The notes: generated by a model from the letters alone, not told the origin. DNA of 41,781 nt from Nocardiopsis sp. TSRI0078 (GCF_001905145.1 NZ_LWLB01000016.1:1-41781); one strand, 5' to 3'. Counted from the stretch's first letter, positions 1-7,647 are shown. Numbers and translations are program-made.

Positions 1-1
1 C

Positions 2-85
2 CGGGCGGTGGCCACGCGCTATGACAAGCTCGCCCTTCGCTACGAGGCCACCGTCCAGATCGCTGCCATCAACGAATGGCTCTGA
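2..85 (+). mobile_element. 3' end of an IS5-family transposase (partial)
   Basis: The last 27 codons of a gene that begins outside the window, ending in TGA at 83-85. The peptide reads RAVATRYDKLALRYEATVQI followed by AAINEWL, which is the typical C-terminus of IS5-type DDE transposases of actinomycetes (the RYDK/Y motif lies just after the catalytic Glu helix). DDE catalytic residues are off-window. The sequence just after the stop (about 86-100) may be the right terminal inverted repeat, and it is followed by CTAG at 101-104, a tetranucleotide often duplicated by this family; the other end would be needed to prove this. Whether the element is intact cannot be judged. Confidence 0.8.
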
Positions 86-183
86 CTTCCCAAACAGGCC
101 CTAGGCGGAACCGGCCCGGGGGCGCGTGGGTGCGCCGCCGGGGACGGCCCGGACCCCCGTTCCAGGGGCTGCCCGGCCGGTGG

Positions 184-257
184 CCCCGAGACCGCCAGCG
201 GCATGAGGCGGTGGGAGCCCGGTCTCCCCGAGACCGCGGGCAGCATGAGGCGGTGGG
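184..257. repeat. Two-copy imperfect direct repeat, 42-bp period, with internal palindrome
   Basis: Copies at 184-215 and 226-257 share the pattern CCCCGAGACCG, a 4-base variable part, then GCATGAGGCGGTGGG with one further difference. Between them, 220-236 is a perfect inverted repeat (CGGTCTC, CCC spacer, GAGACCG). The element lies between the insertion sequence and glnA2, upstream of the glnA2 promoter region. Function unknown; it could be an operator pair, a weak terminator for the transposase, or duplication debris from transposition. I see no gene in 86-439. Confidence 0.6.
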
Positions 258-277
258 CCGAAGCCCCGGTCACAGGT

Positions 278-350
278 CATAATGCGTGTGCGGGGAGAGG
301 GTCCGGGCAGGCTGTCGGCGTGTGCGGAAATACCCCGGAAATATCCGCAC
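278..350 (+). promoter_or_regulatory. Candidate glnA2 promoter and upstream half-sites
   Basis: A -10-like hexamer CATAAT lies at 278-283 without a convincing -35. Downstream, GAAAT occurs at 327-331 and again at 338-342 with exactly six bases between (11-bp period). This is the half-site spacing of actinobacterial GlnR boxes (GTnAC-n6-GaAAC), although the first half-site is not GTnAC. The pair is enclosed by inverted arms GTGCGGA (322-328) and TCCGCAC (344-350). This may be a nitrogen-responsive site or a 5'UTR hairpin; it is a proposal only. Confidence 0.35.
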
Positions 351-439
351 GGCAGACTGGCTCTGGGACACTGTGTCCGGCCCGGCTCCGCGTACGGCGG
401 GGCACGGACCGGACCGACCGGCATCGAGGAAGGTTGATC

Positions 440-1801
440 GTGAATCGACAGCAGGAATTCGTGCTCCGCACGTTGGAGGAGCGCGACATCCGGTTCGTGA
501 GGCTGTGGTTCACCGACGTGCTCGGGTACCTCAAGTCCGTGGCGGTCGCTCCCGCCGAACTGGAGGCGGCCTTCTCCGAGGGCATCGGTTTCGACGGCTC
601 CGCGATCGAGGGCTTCGCCCGCGTCTACGAGGCCGACATGCTGGCCCAGCCCGACCCCTCCACCTTCCAGGTGCTGCCCTGGCGCAACGAGCCGCACGGC
701 ACGGCGCGCATGTACTGCGACATCCTCATGCCGGACGGTTCGCCGTCCTCGGCGGACCCGCGCCACGTGCTCAAGCGCCAGCTCAGCAAGGCCTCCGACC
801 TCGGGTTCACGTTCTACACCCACCCCGAGATCGAGTTCTACCTGCTCAAGAAGATGCCCGAGCAGGGCGAGTTCCCCGAGCCCAACGACTCGGGCGGCTA
901 CTTCGACCACACCCCCCACAACAGCGCGCACGACTTCCGGCGCAACGCCATCAACATGCTGGAGGCCATGGGCATCTCCGTGGAGTTCAGCCACCACGAG
1001 GGCGGCCCGGGGCAGCAGGAGATCGACCTGCGGTACGCCGACGCGCTGACCACCGCCGACAACATCATGACCTTCCGGCTCGTGATGAAGGAGGTGGCGA
1101 TGGAGCAGGGCGTGTACGCGACGTTCATGCCCAAGCCGTTCACCGAGTACCCGGGCTCGGGCATGCACACGCACCTGTCGCTGTTCGAGGGCGACCGGAA
1201 CGCCTTCTACGAGCCGGGCGCGGACTTCCAGCTCTCCAAGGTGGGGCGCGGGTTCATAGCGGGCCTGCTCCGGCACGCCGACGAGATCACGGCCATGACC
1301 AACCAGTGGGTCAACTCCTACAAACGCCTGTGGGACGACCCGGCGGCCTCCGCCGGCATGGGCGGCGAGGCCCCCGCCTACATCTGCTGGGGGCACAACA
1401 ACCGCTCGGCGCTGGTGCGCGTGCCGATGTACAAGCCCGGCAAGTCCAACTCCAGCCGGATCGAGATCCGCTCGCTGGACACCGCCTGCAACCCCTACCT
1501 GGCCTACGCCGTCATCCTGGCCGCCGGGCTCAAGGGCATCGAGGAGGGCTACGAGCTGCCCCCGGGCGCGGAGGACGACGTGTGGGCCCTGACCGACGCC
1601 GAGCGCCGCGCGCTGGGCATCCGCCCGCTGCCGCAGAGCCTGGACGAGGCCCTGCGGATCATGGAGAACAGCGAGCTGGTCGCCGAGACCCTGGGCGAGC
1701 ACGTCTTCGACTTCTTCCTGCGCAACAAGAAGGCGGAGTGGAACTCCTACCGCCGCCAGGTCACCCCGTACGAGCTGGCGCGGTACCTGCCGACTCTGTA
1801 G
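440..1801 (+). CDS. glnA2: Type I glutamine synthetase-like ligase, GlnA2 group
   Basis: A 453-residue GSI-fold enzyme, the usual length for GlnA2. The GTG at 440 follows GAGGAAGG (426-433). Visible family blocks: EEGIGFDGSAI-like SEGIGFDGSAIEGFARV early on, FYTHPEIEFYLL and HHEGGPGQQEIDLRYADALT (metal and glutamate loops), KPFTEYPGSGMHTHLSLF, WGHNNRSALVRVP (ATP/Arg block) and the C-terminal GIEEGYELPP loop that corresponds to the adenylylation region of GlnA. The whole chain reads like actinobacterial GlnA2, whose Streptomyces member is a gamma-glutamylpolyamine synthetase rather than the main ammonia-assimilating enzyme. A role in polyamine detoxification or catabolism is therefore more likely than bulk glutamine synthesis. 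No polyamine genes lie next to it here. Cytoplasmic dodecamer by family. An in-frame extension upstream to 203 exists but is not supported by homology. Confidence 0.93.
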   Translation: MNRQQEFVLRTLEERDIRFVRLWFTDVLGYLKSVAVAPAELEAAFSEGIGFDGSAIEGFARVYEADMLAQPDPSTFQVLPWRNEPHGTARMYCDILMPDGSPSSADPRHVLKRQLSKASDLGFTFYTHPEIEFYLLKKMPEQGEFPEPNDSGGYFDHTPHNSAHDFRRNAINMLEAMGISVEFSHHEGGPGQQEIDLRYADALTTADNIMTFRLVMKEVAMEQGVYATFMPKPFTEYPGSGMHTHLSLFEGDRNAFYEPGADFQLSKVGRGFIAGLLRHADEITAMTNQWVNSYKRLWDDPAASAGMGGEAPAYICWGHNNRSALVRVPMYKPGKSNSSRIEIRSLDTACNPYLAYAVILAAGLKGIEEGYELPPGAEDDVWALTDAERRALGIRPLPQSLDEALRIMENSELVAETLGEHVFDFFLRNKKAEWNSYRRQVTPYELARYLPTL

Positions 1802-1808
1802 GGCGCGG

Positions 1809-1834
1809 CCCCCGGGCCCGCGCAGGCCCGGGGG
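1809..1834 (+). terminator. Hairpin terminator after glnA2
   Basis: Ten perfectly paired G/C base pairs (CCCCCGGGCC with GGCCCGGGGG) and a six-base loop, starting 7 bases after the glnA2 stop. There is no U-tract, as is common for actinobacterial terminators. Confidence 0.7.
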
Positions 1835-1960
1835 GACCGTCCTCTTCGCACGCGGCGCAGCCGTGCCCACCCGCCCCGGACAGAAGATGACGGCCTTCTC
1901 CCAGCTCCGGCCGGGCGACCTTCACCGTAGGTACCTGTGGGATCCAGAGGCACCGCGCGG

Positions 1961-2010
1961 AGCGCACAGGCCTCCTTCGAACAAGGCTCCGGGAGAAGGG
2001 CCTGTGCGCT
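1961..2010. terminator. Long inverted repeat between convergent glnA2 and PL11 genes
   Basis: Arms AGCGCACAGGCC (1961-1972) and GGCCTGTGCGCT (1999-2010) are a perfect 12-bp match around 26 bases that can fold further. It lies about 100 bases beyond the end of the minus-strand lyase gene, so it probably stops transcription from that side, or both. The remaining 306-base convergent gap holds no other feature that I can see. Confidence 0.6.
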
Positions 2011-2107
2011 GGGAGGATTCCGCCGTCCGCGACCGCCCGCACACGGTTCCCGGGTGCGGGGCGGCCGTGCGAGCGCACCCGTACGACCGCCCCGACCCGC
2101 CCAGTGG

Positions 2108-4348
2108 TCAGGGTGTGTACACCTCCGGCCAGGGAGCGGGCTCCATGCCGTCCCCGATGAAGAAGCTCGGGTGCGGCGGCTGGTTGTAGGCGGTGTTCTG
2201 CCAGGCGACGGCCACCCGGTACTGGGTGTCGTGCATCAGGGTGGGCATCCGCAAGCCGGTGGGGACGGGCGTGGAGTAGATCCGCAGCGCCCGGTTGTCC
2301 TCGGTGCGCCAGAGGACCTCCTCACGCCAGTCACCGAGGATGTCGCCGCTCAGCGCCGGCGTGGACTTGGTGCCGTTGTTGGAGGCCACCCCGGAGCCGG
2401 CCAGCAGCCGGGTGTCGCCACCGGTCCCGTACTCGTCGATGCGGGTGCCGTCCAGCAGTTCCCGCAGCGGGTCGCCGTCCCACCAGCTCAGGAAGTTCGC
2501 CGAGGAGGGGGCGCGGACACCCGGACGGTCGCCCTCGGCGTCGTACACGCCGTTGATGCCGCCCCCCGTGACCCAGAACTCCGCACCCGGGTTGCCCGGC
2601 CACACGTCCGCGGCCACGCCCCGGCCGGGCCCCTCCTCACCGCCGGCGGTGGGCCTGCGCCAGACCACGTCGCCGGTGGCGGCGTCGGCCACGTAGGCGC
2701 CCGCCGCGCCTCCCGTGCGCTCGGTGATGGTGAAGACCTCCAGGCCGGAGCGGTCGGGCAGCAGGTCGCCCACGTGCATGGCGTCCCCGTGGCCGTGGCC
2801 GGTGCTCCACATCCCGCTGCCGTCGTCGTCGACGGCCATCGAGCCGTACATGACCTCGTCGCGGCCGTCGCCGTCGGCGTCGGCGATGCTCAACTGGTGG
2901 TTGCCCTGTCCGGCCCACCGCGACCCGGCGTCATCGCTGTCGAAGGTCCAGCGGCGGGTGAAGCGCCCGTCGCGCCAGTCCCAGGCCGCGATGACCGAGC
3001 GCGTGTAGTAGCCGCGCGCCATGACCAGGCTGGGCCGCCGGCCGTCCAGATAGGCGACACCCGCCAGGAACCGGTCCACCCGGTTGCCGTAGCAGTCGCC
3101 CCAGGCGCAGACGTCGCCGCGTCCGGGCACGTAGTCCACCGAGTCCAGTTCGGCCCCGCTGCGGCCGTCGAACATGGTGAGGAACTCCGGCCCGCGCAGG
3201 ATGTAGCCGTCGCCGTTGCGGTGGTCGGCCCCGGCGTCGCCGATGACCCCGCCGGTGCCGTCGACGGTGCCGTCGGCCGTCTTCACGGCGACCTCGGCCC
3301 GCCCGTCCCCGTCGAAGTCGTAGACCTGGAACTGGGTGTAGTGCGCACCGGCGCGGATGTTGCGCCCCAGGTCGATGCGCCAGAGCCGCTCTCCGCTGAG
3401 CTCGTAGGCGTCGAGCAGCACGGGGCCGGTACGGCCCGCCTGGGAGTTGTCCTTGGCGTTGGTGGGCTCCCACTTCAGGACGATCTCGTACTCGCCGTCG
3501 CCGTCGAGGTCGCCCACGCTGGCGTCGTTGGCGTCGTAGGTGTAGCCGCTGCCGCCGGACGGGACGTCCAGGGGAACGTCCAGATAGCCGTCGCGCAGCG
3601 CCAGGGAGGTCGCCGAGGCCTCCGCCTCCTGGCCGTCGACCACGGGGCGGACCGTGTAGCGGGCGTCGGCGGCGGCGCCGCCGTCCAGGTAGGAGGTGGC
3701 CCCGGTGAGGGGTTGCGGGTTGAGGCGCGTGGAGCCGCGGTAGACGTTGAAGGCGACGTCCTCGGGGTCGGTGGCCAGCAGGCGCCAGCTCACCAGGTTG
3801 CCCCGCGTGCCGTGCACGCTCACCAGGCCGCGGTCCAGATCCTCGACCTGGCGCCCCTCTCCGGTGGTGGGCGGATCCTCGTCGTCGGGCGGTTCCTCGC
3901 CGGGGGGCTCCCCGGTGTCGCCGGTGCAGACGGTGCCGTTGAGCGTGAAGGACTCGGGCAGCACCGGGGTGCCGCCGTGAGAGCCGTTGAAGCCGAAGCC
4001 GACCGATCCTCCGGTGGCGATGGCGGCGTTCCACCCGGCGTCGTCCACGCTGACGCGGTCCCCGGAACCGGAGAACCCGCCGTTCCAGCCGCTGGTGACG
4101 CGCTCGCCCGCGGTGAAGTCCCACTCCACGGTCCAGCCGTCGACGGGATCACCGAGGTTGGTGACGGACACGGCGGCGGTGAAGCCGTCGTTCCACTGGT
4201 TCTGAACGGTGTAGTCGGCCTCGCAGCCGGCGGCGGCGGAAGCGGGGCCGGTCGCCACGGCGGCGAGCGCGGCGCCCGTGGCGAGGGCGGTCGCGAGGGA
4301 GGCGCCGCACCGTGTCCGATGGCGGGTGGCGGGGGGGTTGGGGGGCAT
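2108..4348 (-). CDS. Secreted rhamnogalacturonan lyase (PL11) with N-terminal CBM2
   Basis: 746 residues. Residues 1 to about 38 form a signal peptide ending near ASA/AA. Residues 41-141 are a family 2 carbohydrate-binding module (bounding Cys42 and Cys141; surface Trp in NQWNDG, DGWTVEW and SGWNGG). Residues 142-166 form an acidic Pro-rich linker, and 167-746 the PL11 catalytic beta-propeller, recognisable by DLDRGLVSVH, repeated DxDGDG calcium loops, VLKWEPTNAKDN, YDFDGDGRAE, GQGNHQLSIADADGDG and the terminal QPPHPSFFIGDGM. PL11 enzymes cleave rhamnogalacturonan I of pectin by beta-elimination outside the cell; CBM2 should hold the enzyme on cellulose or plant wall. Start: the ATG at 4348 has GAGGAG nearby upstream, and an earlier in-frame ATG (4468) would put the LacI-type operator inside the gene. 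It stands alone, with no sugar transporter beside it. Confidence 0.93.
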   Translation of the reverse strand: MPPNPPATRHRTRCGASLATALATGAALAAVATGPASAAAGCEADYTVQNQWNDGFTAAVSVTNLGDPVDGWTVEWDFTAGERVTSGWNGGFSGSGDRVSVDDAGWNAAIATGGSVGFGFNGSHGGTPVLPESFTLNGTVCTGDTGEPPGEEPPDDEDPPTTGEGRQVEDLDRGLVSVHGTRGNLVSWRLLATDPEDVAFNVYRGSTRLNPQPLTGATSYLDGGAAADARYTVRPVVDGQEAEASATSLALRDGYLDVPLDVPSGGSGYTYDANDASVGDLDGDGEYEIVLKWEPTNAKDNSQAGRTGPVLLDAYELSGERLWRIDLGRNIRAGAHYTQFQVYDFDGDGRAEVAVKTADGTVDGTGGVIGDAGADHRNGDGYILRGPEFLTMFDGRSGAELDSVDYVPGRGDVCAWGDCYGNRVDRFLAGVAYLDGRRPSLVMARGYYTRSVIAAWDWRDGRFTRRWTFDSDDAGSRWAGQGNHQLSIADADGDGRDEVMYGSMAVDDDGSGMWSTGHGHGDAMHVGDLLPDRSGLEVFTITERTGGAAGAYVADAATGDVVWRRPTAGGEEGPGRGVAADVWPGNPGAEFWVTGGGINGVYDAEGDRPGVRAPSSANFLSWWDGDPLRELLDGTRIDEYGTGGDTRLLAGSGVASNNGTKSTPALSGDILGDWREEVLWRTEDNRALRIYSTPVPTGLRMPTLMHDTQYRVAVAWQNTAYNQPPHPSFFIGDGMEPAPWPEVYTP

Positions 4349-4413
4349 GGGAAGGACACTCCTCACCGCATCCGGTGCCGACATGTCGCGGCGGCCCGGA
4401 TGCGTCGATGTGA

Positions 4414-4427
4414 TGGGAGCGCTCCCG
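4414..4427. promoter_or_regulatory. LacI-type (CebR-like) operator of the PL11 gene
   Basis: TGGGAGCGCTCCCG: a perfect 12-bp palindrome GGGAGCGCTCCC that matches the well-known TGGGAGCGCTCCCA box bound by the cellobiose-sensing LacI-family repressor CebR in actinomycetes. It lies 66 bp upstream of the PL11 start and just downstream of the proposed promoter, suiting repression by blocking RNA polymerase. Pectinase control by a cellulose-sensing regulator would make sense during plant-litter growth. Confidence 0.8.
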
Positions 4428-4438
4428 AAAACAACGAG

Positions 4439-4468
4439 AACGTAACACGGGGAGTAGCGACGCGGCAA
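4439..4468 (-). promoter_or_regulatory. Candidate promoter of the PL11 gene
   Basis: On the minus strand, TTGCCG (4468-4463) and TACGTT (4444-4439) are separated by 18 bases. The expected start of transcription falls at the upstream edge of the CebR-like box. Confidence 0.45.
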
Positions 4469-4478
4469 CGGTCTTTTC

Positions 4479-4490
4479 TAAACCGATTTA
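4479..4490. promoter_or_regulatory. AT-rich CG-centred palindrome, candidate second operator
   Basis: TAAACCGATTTA pairs with itself at 10 of 12 positions and has the central CG of LacI/GalR-family operators. It is strikingly AT-rich against its surroundings. It sits about 10 bp upstream of the proposed -35 of the PL11 gene, where an activator or a second repressor could bind. Confidence 0.45.
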
Positions 4491-4579
4491 CTTCCGCACG
4501 GAGGATCTGAGTCCCGGCTGACACGGGATATCTGCCCGTCATACGTCCGGGAGTGAGGAAAGCGGAGCAGTTGGGGGCA

Positions 4580-4587
4580 AAACGTTT
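4580..4587. promoter_or_regulatory. AAACGTTT palindrome, candidate operator
   Basis: A perfect 8-bp CG-centred palindrome in the PL11/EEP intergenic region, of the core type seen in LacI-family operators. It is about 230 bp from the PL11 start and 307 bp from the plus-strand gene at 4894, so its target is unclear. Confidence 0.25.
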
Positions 4588-4775
4588 CAAGCCCGGGTCG
4601 CCCCCCGGTGGAACGGACGGTTCCGCGGGCCTTCGCCCGCGACGTCCCGGCGGAAGGGCGGGCGGGGTTCCGTCAGGGGTCACGCAACCAGGAGAGCGGG
4701 AAGGCGCAGGCCCACGCCACGGGGTTTCGCTCCCTGTGGACAACGCGGGGCCACCCCCGCTTCACCCTGGGCTGC

Positions 4776-4781
4776 TAACCT
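4776..4781 (+). promoter_or_regulatory. Candidate -10 box for the secreted EEP protein
   Basis: TAACCT fits the actinobacterial TAnnnT pattern and would start transcription about 100 bp before the ATG at 4894. No good -35 is visible. Apart from this and the palindromes upstream, the 4349-4893 intergenic stretch shows no gene. Confidence 0.3.
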
Positions 4782-4893
4782 CCCGCGGCCGGGGCCGCAC
4801 CGGCCCGGCCGCCGGAACTCCCCCTGCCCCGGGCCCCGGGCAGGCACAATCCCGGCCTTTCGCACCCCGCTCCCCCGCTGAGAGGATGCCACC

Positions 4894-6168
4894 ATGAAGC
4901 CGCGTCCACGCCCGCCGACCAGGCCGGTGGCCTCCACCGCCACCCTCGTCCTGGCCGCGTCCGCCCTGGTGGCGGCACCCGCAGCCGCCGAGGTGTCGCC
5001 GTCGGTCCCCCCGCCGCCGGGATCGCACGAGGTGCGCTTCGCCACCTTCAACACCGCGCTGGAACGCCCTGGGCAGGGGGTGCTCGCCGAGGAGCTGGCC
5101 ACCTCCGACAGCGAGCAGGCGCGCAACGTCGCCGAGATCATCCAGCACGTGCGCCCCGACGTCCTCCTGGTCAACGAGTTCGACTACGACGAGCAGGGGG
5201 ACGGGCCCCGGCTGTTCCAGGACAACTACCTGTCCGTGGGCCAGAACGGCGCCGAGGCCATCGACTACCCGTACGTGTACTCCGCGCCCGTCAACACCGG
5301 AGTGGCCTCGGGCGTGGACCTCAACGGCGACGGCGAGGCGGTGACCGAGCCCGGCAGCCCCGCCTACGCCGAGGACGCCTTCGGGTACGGGCTCTTCCCC
5401 GGCCAGTACGGGATGGTCGTGTACTCGATGTACCCGATCGTCACCGAGGACGTGCGCACGTTCCAGACCTTCCGGTGGGCGGACATGCCCGGCGCGCTCC
5501 TGCCCACCGACCCCGAGACGGGCGAGTCCTACTACTCCCCCGAGGCCCTGGAGGTCCTGCGGCTGTCCTCCAAGAGCCACTGGGACCTGCCGATCGACAC
5601 GGGCCGGGGCCGCCCGATCCACCTGCTGGCCAGCCACCCGACACCGCCGGCCTTCGACGGCCCGGAGAGGCGCAACGTCGCGCGCAACCACGACGAGATC
5701 CGCTTCTGGGCCGACTACGTCACCCCGCGCGCGGGCTCCTACGTCTACGACGACCAGGGCCGGCGCGGCGGCCTGCCCGTGGGCGCGCCGTTCGTCATCG
5801 CCGGGGACCTCAACGCCGACCCCAACGACGGCGACGGCCACCCGGACGCCATCACCCAGCTCCTGGACCACCCGGGGATCACCGACGTGCGCCCGTCCAG
5901 CCAGGGCGGCAGGGGCGCGGCCCAGCGCCAGGGCGGGGCCAACGACGGGCACGGGGGCGACCCGGTCCTGGACAGCGCCGACTTCGCGGACGAACCCGGC
6001 CCGGGCAACCTGCGCGTGGACTACGTGCTGCCCTCGCGGACCGTTCCGACCCGCTCCTCGGGGGTGTTCTGGCCGACCGTGGACGACCCCCTGTTCCGGC
6101 TGACCGGCGACTACCCCTTCCCCAGCTCCGACCACCGGATGGTATGGGTGGACGTGGTGCGCCACTAG
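4894..6168 (+). CDS. Secreted endonuclease/exonuclease/phosphatase-family protein
   Basis: 424 residues. A Sec signal peptide (basic N-terminus, hydrophobic core, cleavage near PAAA-EV around residue 32) is followed by an EEP (DNase I-like) fold: VRFATFNTAL (first strand), LLVNEFDYDE (metal-binding Glu), LLASHPTPP, FVIAGDLNADPNDGDG (Asp/Asn catalytic block) and the terminal SSDHRMVWVDV (catalytic Asp-His). The insertion DLNGDGEAVT resembles a calcium loop. Probably an extracellular phosphodiesterase or nuclease that scavenges phosphate or DNA; the substrate cannot be told from sequence. Start chosen at the ATG after AGAGG (4881-4885), which also gives a proper signal peptide. Monocistronic, convergent with the HAD gene. 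Confidence 0.88.
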   Translation: MKPRPRPPTRPVASTATLVLAASALVAAPAAAEVSPSVPPPPGSHEVRFATFNTALERPGQGVLAEELATSDSEQARNVAEIIQHVRPDVLLVNEFDYDEQGDGPRLFQDNYLSVGQNGAEAIDYPYVYSAPVNTGVASGVDLNGDGEAVTEPGSPAYAEDAFGYGLFPGQYGMVVYSMYPIVTEDVRTFQTFRWADMPGALLPTDPETGESYYSPEALEVLRLSSKSHWDLPIDTGRGRPIHLLASHPTPPAFDGPERRNVARNHDEIRFWADYVTPRAGSYVYDDQGRRGGLPVGAPFVIAGDLNADPNDGDGHPDAITQLLDHPGITDVRPSSQGGRGAAQRQGGANDGHGGDPVLDSADFADEPGPGNLRVDYVLPSRTVPTRSSGVFWPTVDDPLFRLTGDYPFPSSDHRMVWVDVVRH

Positions 6169-6170
6169 CC

Positions 6171-6203
6171 CGCGCCGGGGGGACCGTCCGGTGGTCCGGC
6201 GCG
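6171..6203. terminator. Hairpin between convergent genes
   Basis: CGCGCCGG-GGGG-ACC... (6171-6185) pairs with GGTCCGGCGCG (6193-6203), with a four-base G bulge on the left arm. It lies in the 53-bp gap between two stop codons and is probably bidirectional. Confidence 0.55.
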
Positions 6204-6221
6204 TCGTGTCCGCCCCGGCCG

Positions 6222-6914
6222 TCAGGCCGCGCCGAGACTGGCGGCCAGGTCGTCGAGGCTCTCCACCTCCAGGTCGAAGGAGTCCTCCGCGCCGGGAGGG
6301 TCCCCGACCGGGCGTTCGACGTAGGCGGTCCTCATGCCCGCGGCCTGCGCCCCGCGGAGGTCCCAGGCATGGGCGGCGACCATGAGCAGGCGGTCCGGCG
6401 AGCAGCCCGCGTTGGCGATCGCGAGCCGGTAGACGTCGGGGTGGGGTTTGTAGCCGCGCGCGTCCTCGGCCGAGAGCACCTGGTGCCAGCGAAGCCCGGC
6501 GTGCGCGCTGATGCGGGTGAGGGCCGAATGGCTGGCGTTGGACAGGCCGACCACCGGGAAGCGCGAGGCGATCCGGTCCAGCGCCGGGACGGAGTCCGGC
6601 CACGGTTCCAGCCGCTGCGCGGAGGCCGCCAGCGCGCGGATCGCGTCCGCGTCGCCGACGCCGGCCTCGGCCGCGACGCGTGTCGCCGCCTCCAGGTCGA
6701 TCGCCGTGCTGCCGACGTACGGGCGGCGGCCCGCGAGGATCTCCTGCTGCTGCTCGTCGATGTACCCGTACCACGCCTCGACGAGCTCGCCCGTCCTCGC
6801 CTCGTCGATGTCGGGGAGCAGTGTCCGGAGGCCGCGCCCGATCCCGCCGGGCTCGTCGACCATGGTCCCGAGAACGTCGAAGACGACCATGTCCGTGTCG
6901 GGGTGTGGGGCCAC
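6222..6914 (-). CDS. Haloacid dehalogenase type II-like HAD hydrolase
   Basis: 230 residues. HAD motifs: FDVLGT with nucleophile Asp13 and Thr17; SNAS with Ser125-Asn126; Lys156 in GYKPHPDVY; and HAWDLRGA with Asp185 in place of the usual motif IV acid. The Phe-Asp-Val-Leu-Gly-Thr start, the alpha-helical cap (about 18-105) and the AWD motif place it with type II (L-2-haloacid dehalogenase-like) enzymes. Many such proteins are general small-molecule phosphatases, so dehalogenation is not proven. Start is the GTG at 6914 behind GAGGAG with 8-base spacing; longer in-frame extensions are low-complexity. It lies 225 bp downstream of the chorismate mutase gene on the same strand. Confidence 0.85.
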   Translation of the reverse strand: MAPHPDTDMVVFDVLGTMVDEPGGIGRGLRTLLPDIDEARTGELVEAWYGYIDEQQQEILAGRRPYVGSTAIDLEAATRVAAEAGVGDADAIRALAASAQRLEPWPDSVPALDRIASRFPVVGLSNASHSALTRISAHAGLRWHQVLSAEDARGYKPHPDVYRLAIANAGCSPDRLLMVAAHAWDLRGAQAAGMRTAYVERPVGDPPGAEDSFDLEVESLDDLAASLGAA

Positions 6915-7139
6915 GGGAAGTACTCCTCGGAATCTGTCTGTACGGCCCGGAAGGTGCTGGGACCGGGTCGCCGGAGGGCCCGGGGAACTGCCGGGCCCGC
7001 CGGTGAGCATAGTGCGCGTGCTCCGTCGCGGCGGGCGGGGTGTCCGCCCGGGCGGCACGGGCGGCCCTCGTCCGCCGCGGTGGCCGCTCCGCACCCCCGA
7101 CCCCGGTCGCGGAAGGGGTCCCGAGGCCGGGGGCCGGAG

Positions 7140-7469
7140 TCAGCTGGTGCGCGCGGCCTCCTCCTGGGCCACGGCCAGCCCGGCGCTGATGACCCTGTCC
7201 ATGATGTCGGCCAACCGCTCCGGTCCCAGGCGCGGGGCGCGTTCGGCCATGCGCTCGACCAGTTCGCGCTCGCGCCGCATGTCGCGTCCGGCGAAGTAGC
7301 CGACCGGCTTGAGCCGCTGCACCCGGGCGGCCACGAGGGCACGGCGTTCGAGGAGTTCGGCGAGCTCGGCGTCCATTTGATCGATGCGCCCGCGCAACCG
7401 GCGGATCTGCTCGTCCGCGGAGAGGGCGGTGTGCGTCGGGGACGCGGGGGCGGGGTGGCTCTCGGACAC
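7140..7469 (-). CDS. Chorismate mutase, AroQ class
   Basis: 109 residues, monofunctional. It converts chorismate to prephenate, the committed step to phenylalanine and tyrosine. Residues spaced exactly as in the E. coli mutase domain: Arg26, Arg43, Lys54, Asp63, Arg66, Glu67, with Gln102 near the C-terminus as the likely last active-site residue; the chain is the expected three-helix AroQ fold after an N-terminal disordered tail of about 17 residues. GTG start at 7469 behind GAGGGAG. The upstream transcript carries a short ORF with rare TAT and TTT codons and an intrinsic terminator-like hairpin, so expression is probably attenuated by aromatic amino acid supply. No prephenate dehydratase or dehydrogenase gene is adjacent. 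Confidence 0.9.
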   Translation of the reverse strand: MSESHPAPASPTHTALSADEQIRRLRGRIDQMDAELAELLERRALVAARVQRLKPVGYFAGRDMRRERELVERMAERAPRLGPERLADIMDRVISAGLAVAQEEAARTS

Positions 7470-7593
7470 GGTGTCTCCCTCGTGTGGGAACGGGCCGCCG
7501 TCGGGCCCGGTACGGACGCGGTGCGGCCGTACGTCCCCCGCGGAGCGGATGCGTGGAGAGCGTGTGCGGGACGTCGGCCGCCTGGAAAACGAA

Positions 7594-7623
7594 AGAGCAC
7601 CGGGGCCCTGGCCCGGGTGCTCT
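7594..7623 (-). terminator. Intrinsic terminator/attenuator upstream of chorismate mutase
   Basis: Minus-strand RNA folds AGAGCACC...GGTGCTCT plus four inner GC pairs (12-13 bp, one mismatch, short loop), followed by UUUCGUUUU (7594-7586). A clear U-tract is unusual in such a GC-rich genome. It lies 125 bases before the GTG of the mutase and 25 bases after the stop of the leader ORF, the arrangement of a ribosome-mediated attenuator. Confidence 0.75.
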
Positions 7624-7647
7624 GTTGCCGACGATCCCTGCTGCCGC

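Noticed and set aside
203..439. In-frame N-terminal extension of GlnA2 from an ATG at 203
   Set aside because: Not conserved in GlnA2, passes through repeats, and the GTG at 440 has a good ribosome site.
4349..4468. Upstream ATG (4468) as start of the PL11 lyase
   Set aside because: It would place the promoter and CebR-like operator within the coding sequence and put 40 residues before the signal peptide.
1937..4510. 857-codon plus-strand ORF opposite the PL11 gene
   Set aside because: Val/Gly/Ala-rich antisense shadow of a GC-rich gene with no start signal.
6332..7600. Long minus-strand ORF antisense/out of frame across the HAD and chorismate mutase genes
   Set aside because: Ser/Arg/Pro-rich shadow frame typical of high-GC DNA; the HAD and mutase genes explain the region.
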